Both the position numbers and the translations under genes were made by a program. The notes under the pieces are model-generated. The model did no database searches. It saw only the letters and a program-made list of their open reading frames with translations, and was not told the origin of the DNA. Positions 1-13,400 of a stretch of 64,000 nt of DNA are shown here, one piece after another. Origin of the DNA: Certhia americana (taxonomy: Eukaryota > Chordata > Aves > Passeriformes > Certhiidae). Within the stretch, counting starts at the first letter, position 1; every line of letters starts with the position of its first letter. The DNA lies in assembly GCA_018697195.1 (NCBI GenBank), contig CM031858.1:126545214-126609213 (forward strand), given 5' to 3'.

Positions 1-699
1 GTGAGGATAAATTCAACCCAGCATGACTGAAAGGGCCATAGCTATAAATAAATAAATAAAATCTAATTAAAGAAACATGACCTTGTCAGATGCAAGACAT
101 GCTATCATGATTAAATCATGACCATTTAAATCATTTCCAGTATTGGACTGTTTCATTTCCAACTAGAGAATGAGCTGTTGAGTCAATAGTGAGTATGGAC
201 AAGGATCCGTGTTTCTTGAGAGCCGGCGGACTGGGGTCCAGCCCAGAGAGTGGTCACCATGCTGACGCGCCCTGACATGCAGTGTGTGTGCAGGCACAGC
301 CCCGGGTGTGCCAGGGCTCCGCGCTCCACGCCGGGTCTGATCTCTTTAAGCGCATCCCCGAATCGGTACCGACCTTATAAAGCTGCTTTTATCGGGTTTG
401 GGGGGGTGGGTTGTTGTTTTGTTGGGGTGGGGGGGGGGGGGGGGGGGTGGTTTTTGTGGGGGGGGGGGTTTTTGGGGGTGGGGGTGTTGTGTGGGGGGGG
501 TGGGACGGTAATGAGGGAAAGAGGTGGTACCTGAATAAAGGCCAAGTAATCTGGACACATGGAAGGGGCTGGTTAAGCATCCAAAATTCCCTGTTGCGCG
601 GACAGATCATCAGCGTGTCCTGTGCCTGGCCTGGGGAGGTGTGAGAACATGTAGCAGTTAATCTCATGCTTTTATATCCAAATGCAAGCTGTGAAATGA
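1..699. other. Upstream flank of E2F5, no gene seen
   Basis: AT-rich sequence runs to about 180, followed by GC-richer sequence with a TTATAAAG at about 374 and the G/T block at 396-506. The open frames here come from simple sequence and show no conserved protein. Confidence 0.5.
396..506. repeat. G/T-rich low-complexity block (possible G-quadruplex)
   Basis: Long G runs (up to about 17) alternate with short T runs on the plus strand. It is strongly strand-asymmetric, able to form quadruplexes, and also the kind of place where base counts in an assembly are unreliable. Confidence 0.75.
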
Positions 700-1420
700 G
701 GGACCAATGAGCTATCGAGGAGGGGACAGGCAGGTTAGCGGGACATATGTGGCCCGACTACACGCCTGCGTTACGGTCCGGGGGGCCCTGAGCGAAAGCG
801 GGGCCAGCCAGGCAATCCCTCTCTCGACAGGCGGCGTGGGGGGCCCGCCCGCCCTGACTGCTGGCTCGGGAGGGCCGGGCCCGTCCACCGACGCAGCCGC
901 AGCCCAGGACGGGCGCGCCGGTGTCCAGGCAACGTCGGGCGGCGTCATTCCTGGGGCCGCCCCTCCCGCCGCCGCGCTGGGCCGGGGGCCGCCCCCCCCC
1001 CCCCGCTCCCGCCGGGAGTTTGCGGCTGGGTCGCGACACGTGGCCCGACGGCGGCATGGCCGCGCGGCCGAGGCGGCGGCGGCAGCAGCCGCCACGAGAA
1101 GAGCCTGGGGTGCTCACAACCAAGTTCGTGTCGCTGCTGCAGGAGGCAAGGACGGCGTGTTGGACCTCAAAGCGGTGCGGGGCGGGGGGGACGGACCGGC
1201 GACACGGCGAGGCCCGGCCGGGCACAGGGCCCGCCGCGCTGCAAGCAGGGCGGCGAAGCGCGGGGACCGGCCAGGGCCGCCCGCAACCTCTTTCCTTCCT
1301 ACCTTCCCTCATTCCTTGCTTTCTTCCTTCCCTACCGCCCGCCCGGCGTGGCGGGGACTCCCCCGGCCGCTGTCGGGCTGCGGGTGCCCGGTGATGGCTG
1401 ACAGCCGCCGCGGTCCGCTC
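700..1420. promoter_or_regulatory. E2F5: E2F5 CpG-island promoter
   Basis: This GC- and CpG-rich region surrounds exon 1, with GC boxes (CCGCCCCTCCCGCC-like) at about 956-970, a C run near 990-1003, and an E-box CACGTG at 1037-1042, 14 bp before the proposed ATG. No TATA box is seen close to the start. Long open frames on both strands are a by-product of GC content. Confidence 0.7.
1056..1174 (+). CDS. E2F5: E2F5 coding exon 1 (frame disrupted)
   Basis: The exon encodes the N-terminus and the start of the DNA-binding domain. The conserved pieces lie in three frames: SSRHEKSLG (1084-1110), [13 protein letters not shown] (1110-1148) and KDGVLDLKA (1148-1174). Each step needs one missing base, at the G run 1107-1110 and at GCAAG near 1146-1150. 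The ATG at 1056 is not in frame with SSRHEK either, so further losses in the GCC/GCG repeat are likely. The donor GT is at 1175. An assembly error in very GC-rich DNA is more likely than a real defect. Confidence 0.8.
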
Positions 1421-4400
1421 AAATACGCGTTTCAGCTCTTTATAAAGGGGTGTAAAGGGTGCCGTGCGTTAAGTTTAACTTACTGAGAGTGGTCTTGTTT
1501 ACTATTTCCTGTTCTGGGCTCCTCTGTAAGAAAGGCAAGGAGCTACTGAAGAGGGTCCAGCGGAGGGTTGCCAAGATAGTGCGGGATCTGGAGCATCTCT
1601 TAAGAGGAGAGACTGCAGGAGCCGGGTCTGTTTAGTCTGGAAAAGAAAACCCTGAGAGCAGGTCTCATCATGCATGTATGTATCTTATAGGTGTGTGCCT
1701 AGAGGATGGTGCCAGACTCTTTGGTAGTGCCCAGTGACAGCACGGGGAGCAATGGCCATAAACTGAAGTGCAGGATGTTTCACCTCAACATGAGGAAGAA
1801 CTTCTCTGTGTTAAGGGTGGCAGAGCAGTGGAACAGGCCGCCCAGGGAATCGTGGAGTCTCCCTCTCTGGAGACATTCCTGTGCACCTGCTGCAGGAGAC
1901 CCTGCCTTGGTGGAGGTTGGACTAAATGATTTCCAGAGGTCCCTTCCTGCCCGAACGATTCTGTGATTTGTTTACTGCCCTATGTTGCTCCCTGCACTGA
2001 CTCACAGTGTACGGGCTGCTGTTTAAACCTGTTTCTTGCCCACCCCCCTCCTTTTAGTAAGAGAAAACGATGTTGAAAAACACACCATTGCCGCCTTGTA
2101 CTCCCTATTATGTGTGAATGAAAGAAGAGGAATTGGCCTATGAGTGACACATCATTGTCACCCAGCTCTGCAGCCAGCCCGCTGGCTCTGAGGCATGAGG
2201 GCCTTGGTTGGGCGGCTGGACGTGTTGTCCACGATGTGATGGCCTGGGACCAGCACACCCTGGCGAGGTCCCCGTGCCAGGAGGTCCCTGTGTTGCAGGA
2301 GGGATCCTTGGCACTGTCCTGCCAAGGAAAAGTTAAGTGGGCATTGCAACCAATCACAGACATTTCTGCTCAAGACCTATTGGAGACTGGTTTCTGTATT
2401 ACAGGTTACAGTTTGTTGAAAGTAAATACTAGCTGCAGTGCATAAATTGTTGGTGCTTTCATAAGCAGTGAGTCAGAACATACATTTCTGTAACTGGTTT
2501 TCTCCTAAATAAGCCATATATCTAAGGAAAAATGAGGACCAGTTCGTGTGTTTGTGTTATGTCAGTGTGCTGAGCAAACTGAAGAACAGGACAGTCTTGA
2601 AATGGAACAGGGCATTCCAAGAAATGATTCATGCTGTGAACACCTTTAAGTTTAGTCTCCCTGTTGGCTGGTACTGACTATCTCATGTTGTGCTGCTGAT
2701 CGGCATTTCTGTAGCTAAACCAGCACTAGAAGAAAAATAAAATTTGAAAACAGGTGGAATTCCAGCTTTGTGATTTAGCAGTTGAGAAGGAAAATCTGTT
2801 CTATGGACATTTTCTGGTGATGTTTAATACGTCTATAATTATAGTTTAGCGGGCTGTAAGAGAAAGCTGTGAAAATGTTTTAGTGGTGAACACTTCTCTG
2901 GTAACATCTGAGAAATTATGGGAGTGGAAGTGAGAATTTTATTTACTTGAAATTTGAATTTTGCATTTTCTTTGAAATCAAACAGCTATTTTTAAAAAAA
3001 TTACATGCTTGTCACAGAATAGCCCTGTATAAAGAAATCTAATTATAGAATTAAGACACTAAGGGATGATATAGAAGGGAAAGAAAACTTAATTTCTATC
3101 TGCAGCAGCCCATGAATTCCAGGGAAGAGAGAAAAAGAGCAAGATGAGTGAATAAGGGATAAACCACCTGAATGGATGCTGTTCATAGTGTACAATACTT
3201 CTGCCCTAATTTCTTAAGTGGGCTTTGTTTCTAGCAGAATGCCATCTCTGCTTTAAATGATGGTTAAGTATCAGTGTTTCTGATCATCAATGAAAAACAT
3301 GAGATATTCTAAAATCTACTTGCTTTAGAAGTGTACTGGTCAGGTGCAAATATCTGCCTTACACTTGCTGTACTGCACAGAAGAAGAAAGAGCCTGTCTA
3401 TTAGATCTTACATTCCCTTACTGTTTATGTTGCAGTGATATTCAGTACTTTTACATACAATTTGACAGCACCATTCAATTTAAAACTCTCACCAAACTGT
3501 TGACAGCCCTCTTGGGGAGAAAATGTTGTCGTGTGGTACAGGCAGAGTTCAGAAGATGCAGGACCTCTTTCCTTTTACTCATGAAGAGAGCAAGGAGGCC
3601 CTTTTCCTGGCCTTCCTTTCTTATATCTGGGCGTGTGTGCCTGCCTGCAGCTGAACCTGTGCTGTACAGTGTGCTTTCTGTATTCCAGGAGCTGCATGGT
3701 TGGAATGTACACAGAACCATAGCTCTGTGCTTAGATACTATATTCCAGTTCTGAACCTGTCTATGAGACACTCATGAGTGCTTGGCTTGAATACAGACTT
3801 AATCAAAGCATGAGGAGATATTAGAAGGAATAACGATAGAGTTCAGCATTATTCATTCATATTTTATGAAAGAACTCTGAATGTGGAAGCTACATCCACC
3901 CATGTTAGCAGGGTCATTGTTGCAGATGCCCCATTCTTGACACAGGCTGAGAAAAGATGAGTTTTAACAGTGTTTTTGACAATAGATTTGTCTCAGGAAG
4001 CTCTTCTAATTATTAAAATTATTAGTGAATGGTTTATGTGGAGAACTGAACTTAATTTCTGATCTATGCACCTGGCAGAAGGTATCACATCGATAACTGC
4101 TAAAATACAAGGGAGGAACTTCTCAACTGCTTTTTAAAATACCTGTGAAATTTTTAAAAGATAATTAGTTTACAAGGTCTGCACCAGAAAGTTAGCAAGT
4201 ATCTGGATTAAACTTCTTAGCTTGGGAACTGGCCCCAGTTTGTATTGGAACGCTTGTTGTAAGTAGTTGAACTTCATAGCAGTGATGAATTGTATACAGG
4301 ACTAGTCAAGCCAAATACATATGTAACTGTGTTGTTCATTTTCCTGTGAAATGAGCCCCTGTCCTGGGGAACTGGAGCTGGTAGTGGTGAATTTGCTGCT

Positions 4401-7400
4401 GGTATTCATGGGAGCTGTATTTTGGGTGTACAAAATGCAGTAGTATTTAGAGTGGAACAATTGCTTCAATTGCGCAGTCAGAAGAAGGGACTTTTTAAAA
4501 AAAAAATTTTAAAATCTTAAGTTTTGGTTTCATAGCTCTAAATTTATGTACATTGGTATCTTTTGCTACCAGTACAGTTTGAAAATACATTAAGATTTGT
4601 AAAGCATTTATATTTTGTAGACAGGCCTTTGGGAAAATCTCGAGAGGTAATTAAATCTGTCTCCAGAACAGTTTCTTCATCATTCAAGCCATGAGTGGTC
4701 AACAAAGTCCTAGGTCAGTATGTGGACCAGTGGGAAAAACGCAGAAAGCTGAATAGCATCTAAGTGTGTGCTGTCCATTCCTTGTACTGAATAATGTAAA
4801 CAGCTTGTAGAATAACTGAAGACTGTGAGGTGTATGGGGTGCTGATTCAGCATTGTGCAAATGGCATCAACTGTCACTTGCTAGATGTTTAAGGTTCCCT
4901 TGCAGTCCTTGGAAGCAGTGTGTATGTATGCAGCAAAAATAGCAGATTAAGATAGCAGGTGCATACCTACTGAAACAAGGGCTCAAAGAGCCTATTTCCT
5001 TGGAGAGAACTAAACCTCACTTCATATGTATTTGCATGCATCTTGTTTTGTTAGTTAGGGAAATATTTTCAAAGACTCATACAGAAGACCATACAAAACA
5101 TAAATGCTGCTAATGTCAGTGGAAACAGTGTTTAGTGGGTACATTACTATTAAGGAGAAAAAGCAGTGTTTTTATACTTCATGGCTATAGAAGTATTTTT
5201 TAGTCTCTGTTCTTTCTTTTTATCCTTTCAATTTTATTTCAGTAGCTAAAGGTAATTGTATTAAGTAAAGGAATTTGGTTTTCCTTTCTGGTTATGGTTG
5301 TCTCAGGCTGTATCTTTCTTTCTTATAGGCTGCTTACAGAAAGCATACACTTAATAGATTGTTAGAACAAGCTGAAATAAATCTGTATGTTCCTGTAGTA
5401 GAAATTATTTGCCTTTATGCATTAGTTCAAATTCAGAAGTCTTTGCCTACCATTCTCTTTATTTTTCTTCTCTTTTATTTAATACATACAATCTCAGGTA
5501 ATCAATGTATTTGAGTGTTCCAAGTAACTACAGAGTCAGACTCCTCTCTGCTTTCCCTTCTTTTAGTGAATATTCTTTGAACTTAAGCTGCATTTCAGGT
5601 GTGGAAGGCATGACTAGCCCCTTTGCTTATTTTATCTTAACTCTTTGCCTCAGTTACACAGAAGTCACCATGGAGAGAAAGAAGTAAGGCATGAAGCAGT
5701 TGTGGCTCTGTGACACTGCCTTGCTCAGAGACGTGAGCTGTGACAGCCCTCAGAGGCACTGCACAGCTGGCTGTGTGTCAGCAGCAACATCCCTGGCAGT
5801 GTACCAGGATGCTGGTGCTTAGTGTCACAGATTGAGTGAGCCCTTGTGCCCTGCGAGGGGCATTTGTGCAAGGACAACGCTGCCTGAAATACTGCAGCTC
5901 TCCTGCAGCCGCCACGTGAAATTACAGCCCTGTTGTTTGGTATCCTGGCGCCGCTGAATCCAAACAAAGGCTGTAATACCTCGAGTGTCAGTGGAAGGAA
6001 TGATAAACTTAGTGTGTCCCTGGCTTCACAGGCTTGCCCCATTGCAAGTTGTTGTTGCCTGCCTTCCATACCTTTTCCTGCCCTCCAGAAAGAGCATGGC
6101 AAGTTCCTCCATGCGGTTGAATATGCTCCAGACACAGACCACGGTCTTTGCAACCCCTGTGAGCTCCCCTCTCTGTTGGGAGATGGCCTGCTGGCCTTCA
6201 GCCAGGGGACTGCTCTGTGTGCTTTGTAGCACTGCCTGCAGGTGCTGAACTTCAGAATTCGGGATGGTATCTGGCTCTTGAAGAGTGGAACCTTCTCCCT
6301 TGGAATTTATATTAGATGGCATTTTTCCAAGGGAGTGGCTTAACTGCCTTTCCCCCAGCATGCAAGTTGCTGATACTTGTTGTCTCAACAGGCTGCTGAT
6401 ACGCTTGCTGTGAGGCAGAAGAGAAGGATCTATGATATCACCAATGTTCTAGAGGGGATTGATCTCATTGAAAAGAAGTCAAAAAACAGCATTCAGTGGA
6501 AGTAAGTTTTGTCAGTTCTGCAAATTTTCACATGCCTAAAGCAACAAAAATTGCCTCTTTCTAGTTCTTCTGACTAGATATTAATTAAGTCTGTATTGTG
6601 CTAATCAATGTGCAATATGATGTAGAAGTACAAAAAATTTGAAAATGAACTGTGTTTGTTCTCCCTTTGTGTCTGTGATACATAAAATCAAGTGTAAAGC
6701 ACACAGAAGAGAAACTTTCAGAAAACTTGTAGTGCTACTTTATAACTAGTACTTGTAGTTGAAAAATTCACCCCGAATGAATCTGGGAGGAGTGTCCAGA
6801 CACACTGTCTCCACCTACCTGCCCTACCACAGTCCCTGCCTATTTTCTCTTAGGTCTCTGAAGGTAAAAGCTCAAGATAAGAATTATAGGAGGAGACATG
6901 TTTGGCCAAACAGTGTCAACACAGGAAAAAACTGCAGTCCAAAAGAAGATAGATTTTTGTAGAGGGAAATTCTAAATTTGATCTGAAGTAAAGAATTTTC
7001 ATTTTCCTGTCAAAACACTATTGGGAGGTTAAATGCTCATTTCCTTCATATTGAATATTAGTTGATTTTCCAAATGTTAAAAATAGTCTTAAGAAATTAT
7101 CATTGGATGATTGCTTTAGATTTTCACTTGTGATTTCATGAACCCTTACACCTTTTTAAGAGGAGTAGGTGCTGGCTGCAATACAAAAGAAGTCATAGAC
7201 AGGCTGAGGTATCTGGAAGCTGAAATTGAAGATTTAGAACTAAAAGAAAAAGAATTGGATCAGCAGAAACTGTGGCTTCAGCAAAGTATCAAGAATGTCA
7301 TGGATGATTCTACAAACCACCAATATCCTTTTAAATTAATTGTGTGCATTTTGGAACTAGAATTAAAGAAACAGTTTAAGTAATGGATAAAGCATAATGT

Positions 7401-10400
7401 AACTCATTTTACCCTGAAGCAAAGTAAGGCAAGTATTTTTCCAGGTTTTGCTTCAACGGAAGAAGATATAAATCTTATTTACATGACTTTTTAACTTCTA
7501 TGACAGTGATTAGCAACAAGAAAATAATTTAGCTTATATATTTGTACAGCAGTAACTATTAAGTCAATAGTATAATCCGAGTGTCTTCCTTGAAATTAGT
7601 TGTATTGCTTTCCACAACATGAATTTATATTTTGTCACCAGTGCTTTACATGAATCTTTTTGTTGCTTCATTCTTTTGAAAAGATAAGGCTATCACCCAA
7701 AGGTAAATGGAATTGACAAATTCCTGAATCTTGTTGGGTTTTAAACTGGAAAAAAAAAAAATCCAGCATATAAATACCAGAGAGTTCCAGCTGCATTGCT
7801 TTTAAGCATGTGTTTAGCTCCCTTGCAAAACAGATGCCTGAGAATGGGAGCAGGAAAGTGCCCTTCTTATCTATAATACTATTGATAAGTACTTAAAAAT
7901 TACTGGAGTTTCTGCTCAGAAACTGTTTCTGTCAAATGGATTTTATAGCAAAAGAGAAGATAAATGTTAGGAGAAGCTTTTGATAGAGCTAGCACTGGAA
8001 CTGATCCCCCAGGGAGGTGGTGGAATATCTGTCACTGGAGGTTTTGCAGAAGAGGAAAGACAAACATCTGTCTGGAATGTCTGAAGAGTGAATTGATCCT
8101 ACCTTGAGGGAGAGGAATGGGATGGCAGATGAATTTTGAAGTTCCCTCTAGCAGTATTTTTGTGTGATTCTGGGAAATGCTGATACATACCTGAATTCTG
8201 TAATGTCAGATTAGCAAGGTAAATGGTATTCTTCAAAACAAGATTTTACATGTTCTCCTTTTTTAGAAGACTCTCTTTTAGTTCTTTTCATTCAAGCTAC
8301 ACGACTGTTTTTCTTTTTGTTTTTTTTTTTTTAGCTGATACAGGTATTTTCTTTAAAACACAGAACTCTTGTTAGTTGTAATGAGCCATTCTGAAAGTCA
8401 AAAATAATGCCTTGATTACTCCTCTAAAAATAATAATGTTATAGTTTAGGCTCAGTTTGGACAAACTTCTGAAAGGCAGCAAATACCAGTTTTATATTGT
8501 TTGAAGAAAAATGTTCCTTGACATAAATTACATTTTCATATGTCACCCATGAAGACATCTGCAACTGCTTCAATGGTAAGTTGCTGCCAGGCTGTATTTC
8601 TAAAGTGAGTGATTTCTGGAAAAATAACTTGCTAACTAAGTAACCTGCTTTTTTCCTGCAAGTATTTTGAATTGAGAAGTACTCAAGTGATCACTACTAG
8701 GTAGAGGTCTCAATGTTCATGGCTACCAAGTTCTGGCATTATCTAGTTGTAGTCACAGGTTGCATAGAATGGAAGCCGAGTCGAAGTTCTGGGTTTGGAT
8801 GTCTTTTTTGGTATTCATTCTTTTCAGCAGCTTGCTACGGGCCATTAATGGAACCAAACACAGGACATGTTGGTCCAGCTCTCAGAAAAGCCCAGGAAGA
8901 TCCAAATTTCTTATAATTTTCTGGTGGCAACTGTGGCCATACAGAGCTTGTGATGCTGTATAAATGGAGCAGTGGAAGGCCAATGATGGGACAATTGCTA
9001 CTAAATCTAAAGGATTCCTGTATAGGTGGTTTGAAGAAATTGCCAGGAAGTGCTGGAAAAGGTTACTTCACTTGATATCATCTCCTAATCCTGGGGCTCC
9101 CAAGGAAAGACTGTTGTTCAGCCTCAAAACTATCTTTTCTTTGCCACAAGGAAGATTTTTTTTTTTTAATAAAAACACAAGTTAGAAAACTACTGCAGAA
9201 TTTAACAAAAATGAGCTGCTACTGAAAAGAGTTAAAAACATGGAGGCACCTGGCATGGTGCTTACGTAGTACTTCACAAACTAAGTGTTTCTTTCTTAGG
9301 AGGCAGAGAAAGAAAAGTGTTATTCCAAATTAGTTATGGACAAAGATGAAAGAATGTGCAGGTAGGTAAGTGATCTGCAGTATTGTGCCAGTGCTGTGCA
9401 CATAGCTGTAGTCCCCTGATTTTAACCAACACATTTAAATGTGCATAGTAAGCCACAGATGAGTGTTACAGCTGTTGCATCCCAGTTGTATGTGCTGTGG
9501 AAGCCATGTGCATAGATACTTGGAAGTGCTGGCACTGAAGATGAACATTAATACATCTTCCTTCTGTTAAATCTCTGTAGTACCACCATTCATCAAAGTC
9601 AAAGTGAGCTTGACCAGAGAGCTGGTTTAGTAGAATTCATATGAGTAGTGGTTGAGGGAGCTGGGGTTGTTTAGCCTGGAGAAAAGGAGGTTCAAGGGAG
9701 ACCTTTTATCACTGTCTAATAGTACCTGAAAGGAGGCTGTAGCCAGGTAGAGGTCAGTCTCTTCTCCCAGGCAACCAGTGACAGAAGAGGAAATGGCCTC
9801 AAGCTGCACTGGGGAGGTTCAGGTTGAACATCAAGAATTTCTTCTAGAAAGGGTGGTTAAGCATTGGATCAGGCTGCCAAGGAAGGTGGTGGGAGTCGCT
9901 ATCCATGGAGGCATTCAAGAAACAACCGGACATGACACTGGTGCTATGGTCTAGTTGACAAGGTGGTGATCAGTCAAAGGTTGGACTCTATGATCTTGGA
10001 GGTCTTTTCCAACCTAAATGGTTCTTTGATTTTATGAAAAAAGGAACTAGTTAAATATTTTCACCTTATATATACAACTAGAAGACAAATTGGTAAAGAA
10101 CCAATGGTAAATTGGTAAATGGTAAATCTTTTCCTGTTGTGAAAAAAGGTCTTTGCAGCTATGATCTAAGTATTGCAATTCTGTGATATATACTGTGCAA
10201 TATACTTGGATTTTAGAGGGACTACACGTCCTACCATGAGTTTATATATGCTCATGTACATGCTCATAAATTACATAGTACTTTAAGTTTGGAGAATTCC
10301 AGATCTCATTTGAGTGGATACTATAGAAGACTTAAGAAAAATACATTTAACATTTTCTTAAAAATTTCTCTTTAACCAGGAGATACACTTCTAGCAATTC

Positions 10401-13400
10401 AAGCACCTTGTGGTACACAGTTAGAAGTACCTAGACCTGAAATGGTATGTACTGCTTTCTTGTTTACCTAAGTATTTTAGAGTAATAGTGGCAAAGAAAA
10501 TAGCCAAATAAAGTTTGGCTCTTTTCTAAACCAGAAAAGTTTTAGAGCAGATTTGTCTCTATCCTTGTGCAGGAGGAGTGGAGAAAGGATTAGGATTTTG
10601 TCAGTTGAGAAGAGAGAGGCTGCACAGAAAAAAGTGGGTTTTGTACACTTAGACTAATGGTAATCCTGCATTCTCTTAAAACCAAAATACACAAGTGGGT
10701 TTCTTCTCTCTTGCTTTTAAATGTTTCAGCTTTCAAAATAATGCATAGTTGTCATGAATTCTCTTGAGAACTCAGTGACTTTTATACATCAAACTTCTCT
10801 GTTATATTGTTAAAATGGATCTCTTATGAAAAAGCCTTTTAGATTTAGTTTTGATGTAATTTAGATTTAGTCTCATGGTGCTAGACTGGATAGAAAAACA
10901 GACTGCAATCTCACTTCAGCCAAAAGGTTTAAATGGGCAAGATTAAAGTAGAAAGCCAAATTATTTATTTTGGTCCATCTTTAACTTTTGTTGTTGTTGT
11001 TGTTGTTGTTGCAGTGCTTGGTTTTTAAATAGTGTTTACATAGTTGGGAGAGAGCATTGTATGAAGCATGATAGCCACTGTGCTTATAGAAGGCTGAAAT
11101 TCACCTGAGAAGTTTCACAAGCTATTTTTAGTGAGGCTAAGCACAGTCTAATATTGGTTAAAGCATCCAAGGCTAGAGCCATGAAGCTGATCAATGATAC
11201 TGTCTTTGTCCATCTCTGCTGAAATCAGTTCAGGCAATGGTAAGGTTCTCTGCAGGACCCAGGTTAGCAGCTGTGATGTTGGATTTTGATTTGCTTTTTG
11301 TTGAGGACTAGAACTGCTGATCTTAGTCTTGATCACCTTGTACAGTTCCAAGTTCTCAAGGAATAGTAACTCTCATAATACACCACCTTTACAGGGACAG
11401 AACGGACAGAAGAAATACCAGATCAATCTTAAAAGTAGTTCAGGACCTATCCATGTGCTGCTTATAAATAAAGAATCGAGCTCCTCCAAGCCCACGGTGT
11501 TTCCAGTTCCTCCACCCGATGACCTTGCACAGCCCCCATCTCAGCCTGCAGCTCCAGCAACTCCACTTAAACCAGCTACAGCTCCTCCAAATCCCCCAGA
11601 ACAACACGACCTGAATCAAGGACAGCAGTTACCACAAACAGCAGTTGTGGACACACCAGCAGGTGGATCCAGGGGTTTTCCTACCTCTGATGGGTGGGGG
11701 AGGAAGGCAGCTGGAGGGAAGGAAGAAACTGTTAAGAAAGGTGGTAGACAAAGGAAAGATCAAGAATTTGCATAGGGTAGCAGCTGTCTGTTAAAAAACT
11801 ACTCCAGGGGCTTAGTAACTGCTCTCAGGAGGTTACAGGGACACCTCTTCCTCTTCTCTCTGGTGAAACAATGCTTCCCTCACATCTTACACAGAACAGG
11901 TTTTAGATGTAATTCTGTTAATTATTCTGAGGTTTTTCTCCAGAATGCATTATGGAGCAAAATTGCAAACCTCTTGATGGAGGATATAATTTGAACATGT
12001 ACCTTTTAGTGAGACTGATAATACAGGCACCAGTTCCAGCTGTTGTACCACAAGGTCGCTTACTTTCTTCCACATAGCCACAGTAAGAGGCTGTCTGATT
12101 ATCAGGTATTTTTTCCATGGTAGTAGTAAATTAATAGGTAATAGGGAAAGATTTAAGAAAATTCTGTATTACAACTGCATTCCTGAGGGGTCCTGATTAC
12201 CTTCATTTTTTAACCTTTAATTAATTGACAATTAATTAAATTGTGCCTGTGACTGTAGAAAGGGAAGACTCCTCTCAAGCTGATTCCAGACATTGACCGT
12301 GTTCTCCTCAAAACACAAAGCTGGGGGCAGGTGGTGTGTGTTCTGTTTCACTGTAACAGATTGTAACATGTCTTCCTGTCCATGTAGATGACAGCATCCA
12401 GCGGGACAGCGCAGCCCCTGCAGCCCCTTACTCCAGCCTTCCGGAGCCAGAGCTGTACCCCAGCCTGTCTGGAGACAGTGCCCAAGCCTCAGCCAGCTCC
12501 AGTGACTACCAGAGCTTGCTGCCTCTGGATGTCAACTGTATTCTCAAGCCAAACTCATTTGACATTGCAAAGATGGAGGAGCCTGCAGGTAGGATGCAGT
12601 ACCTCCTCTTTAAATATTTCACTGGTTCCCTGAGCCCTTCTTTGTGACCAAATTACCAATGAGCTGCACAGAGGAAAAATCAGGTCTCAGTTTATCTTCT
12701 AATGAAGCCACTGAGCCAGCTCTGAGCAGCATACTAATTTTGAGCAAATGAGTTTCTTTGCCACCAGATAAGCTTCATGTTGTATATGGCTCTTGGGTTT
12801 TAAGAGATAAGTGGGAAAAATATATTGGGAGGGAACTGAGGGATACAAAGATAAATGTATTTTACATGTGCATGGCATAGTATCTATCTCTGCAGCTCCT
12901 ATGCTGCACAAGCCTTAGTGTACTTGGCAATTCAGTATTTTAATGCAAAGAATGTGTTGACTGCTATAAACACATATTAAAAAACCCCACATACATAAAG
13001 CATGTGCTCCTGTCTTTCACAGGAAATATCAGTGGAGATATTATTGATGAACTCATGTCTTCTGATGGTAAGTATTTAGTGTATTTTCTAATAATCACAA
13101 GTAGCAGCATGGTTTTTGTGTGAACAGCACTTAGAAGGCTGTCAATCTGTTAAATCTGATGCCAAGAGTCAGTATGAAACTACTTCTTTCCCATGTTGCC
13201 TCCTCTGTCACTCTTGTCTTTGCTCCCCTTTCTATTCCCTGCAACAGTTTAACAGTCAAAATATGAAAACCTTAATCCAACAAGCACTTACATGCATGAA
13301 TAACCCACCAGTACTTAATTTAGGGACAAAGAAAGAACAAGCTGATGACTAGTGTGCTACCCCCCCCCAGAAAATATATCTAGTTTAATTCTGTTCTGCC

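Noticed and set aside
250..667. Gly-rich and Pro-rich open frames over the G/T block
   Set aside because: Translation of homopolymer-like DNA on both strands; no conserved protein.
707..1486. 259-codon open frame over the E2F5 CpG island
   Set aside because: Its Gly/Ala/Arg/Pro-rich product reflects GC content. Only the few residues of E2F5 exon 1 inside it are conserved, and they change frame.
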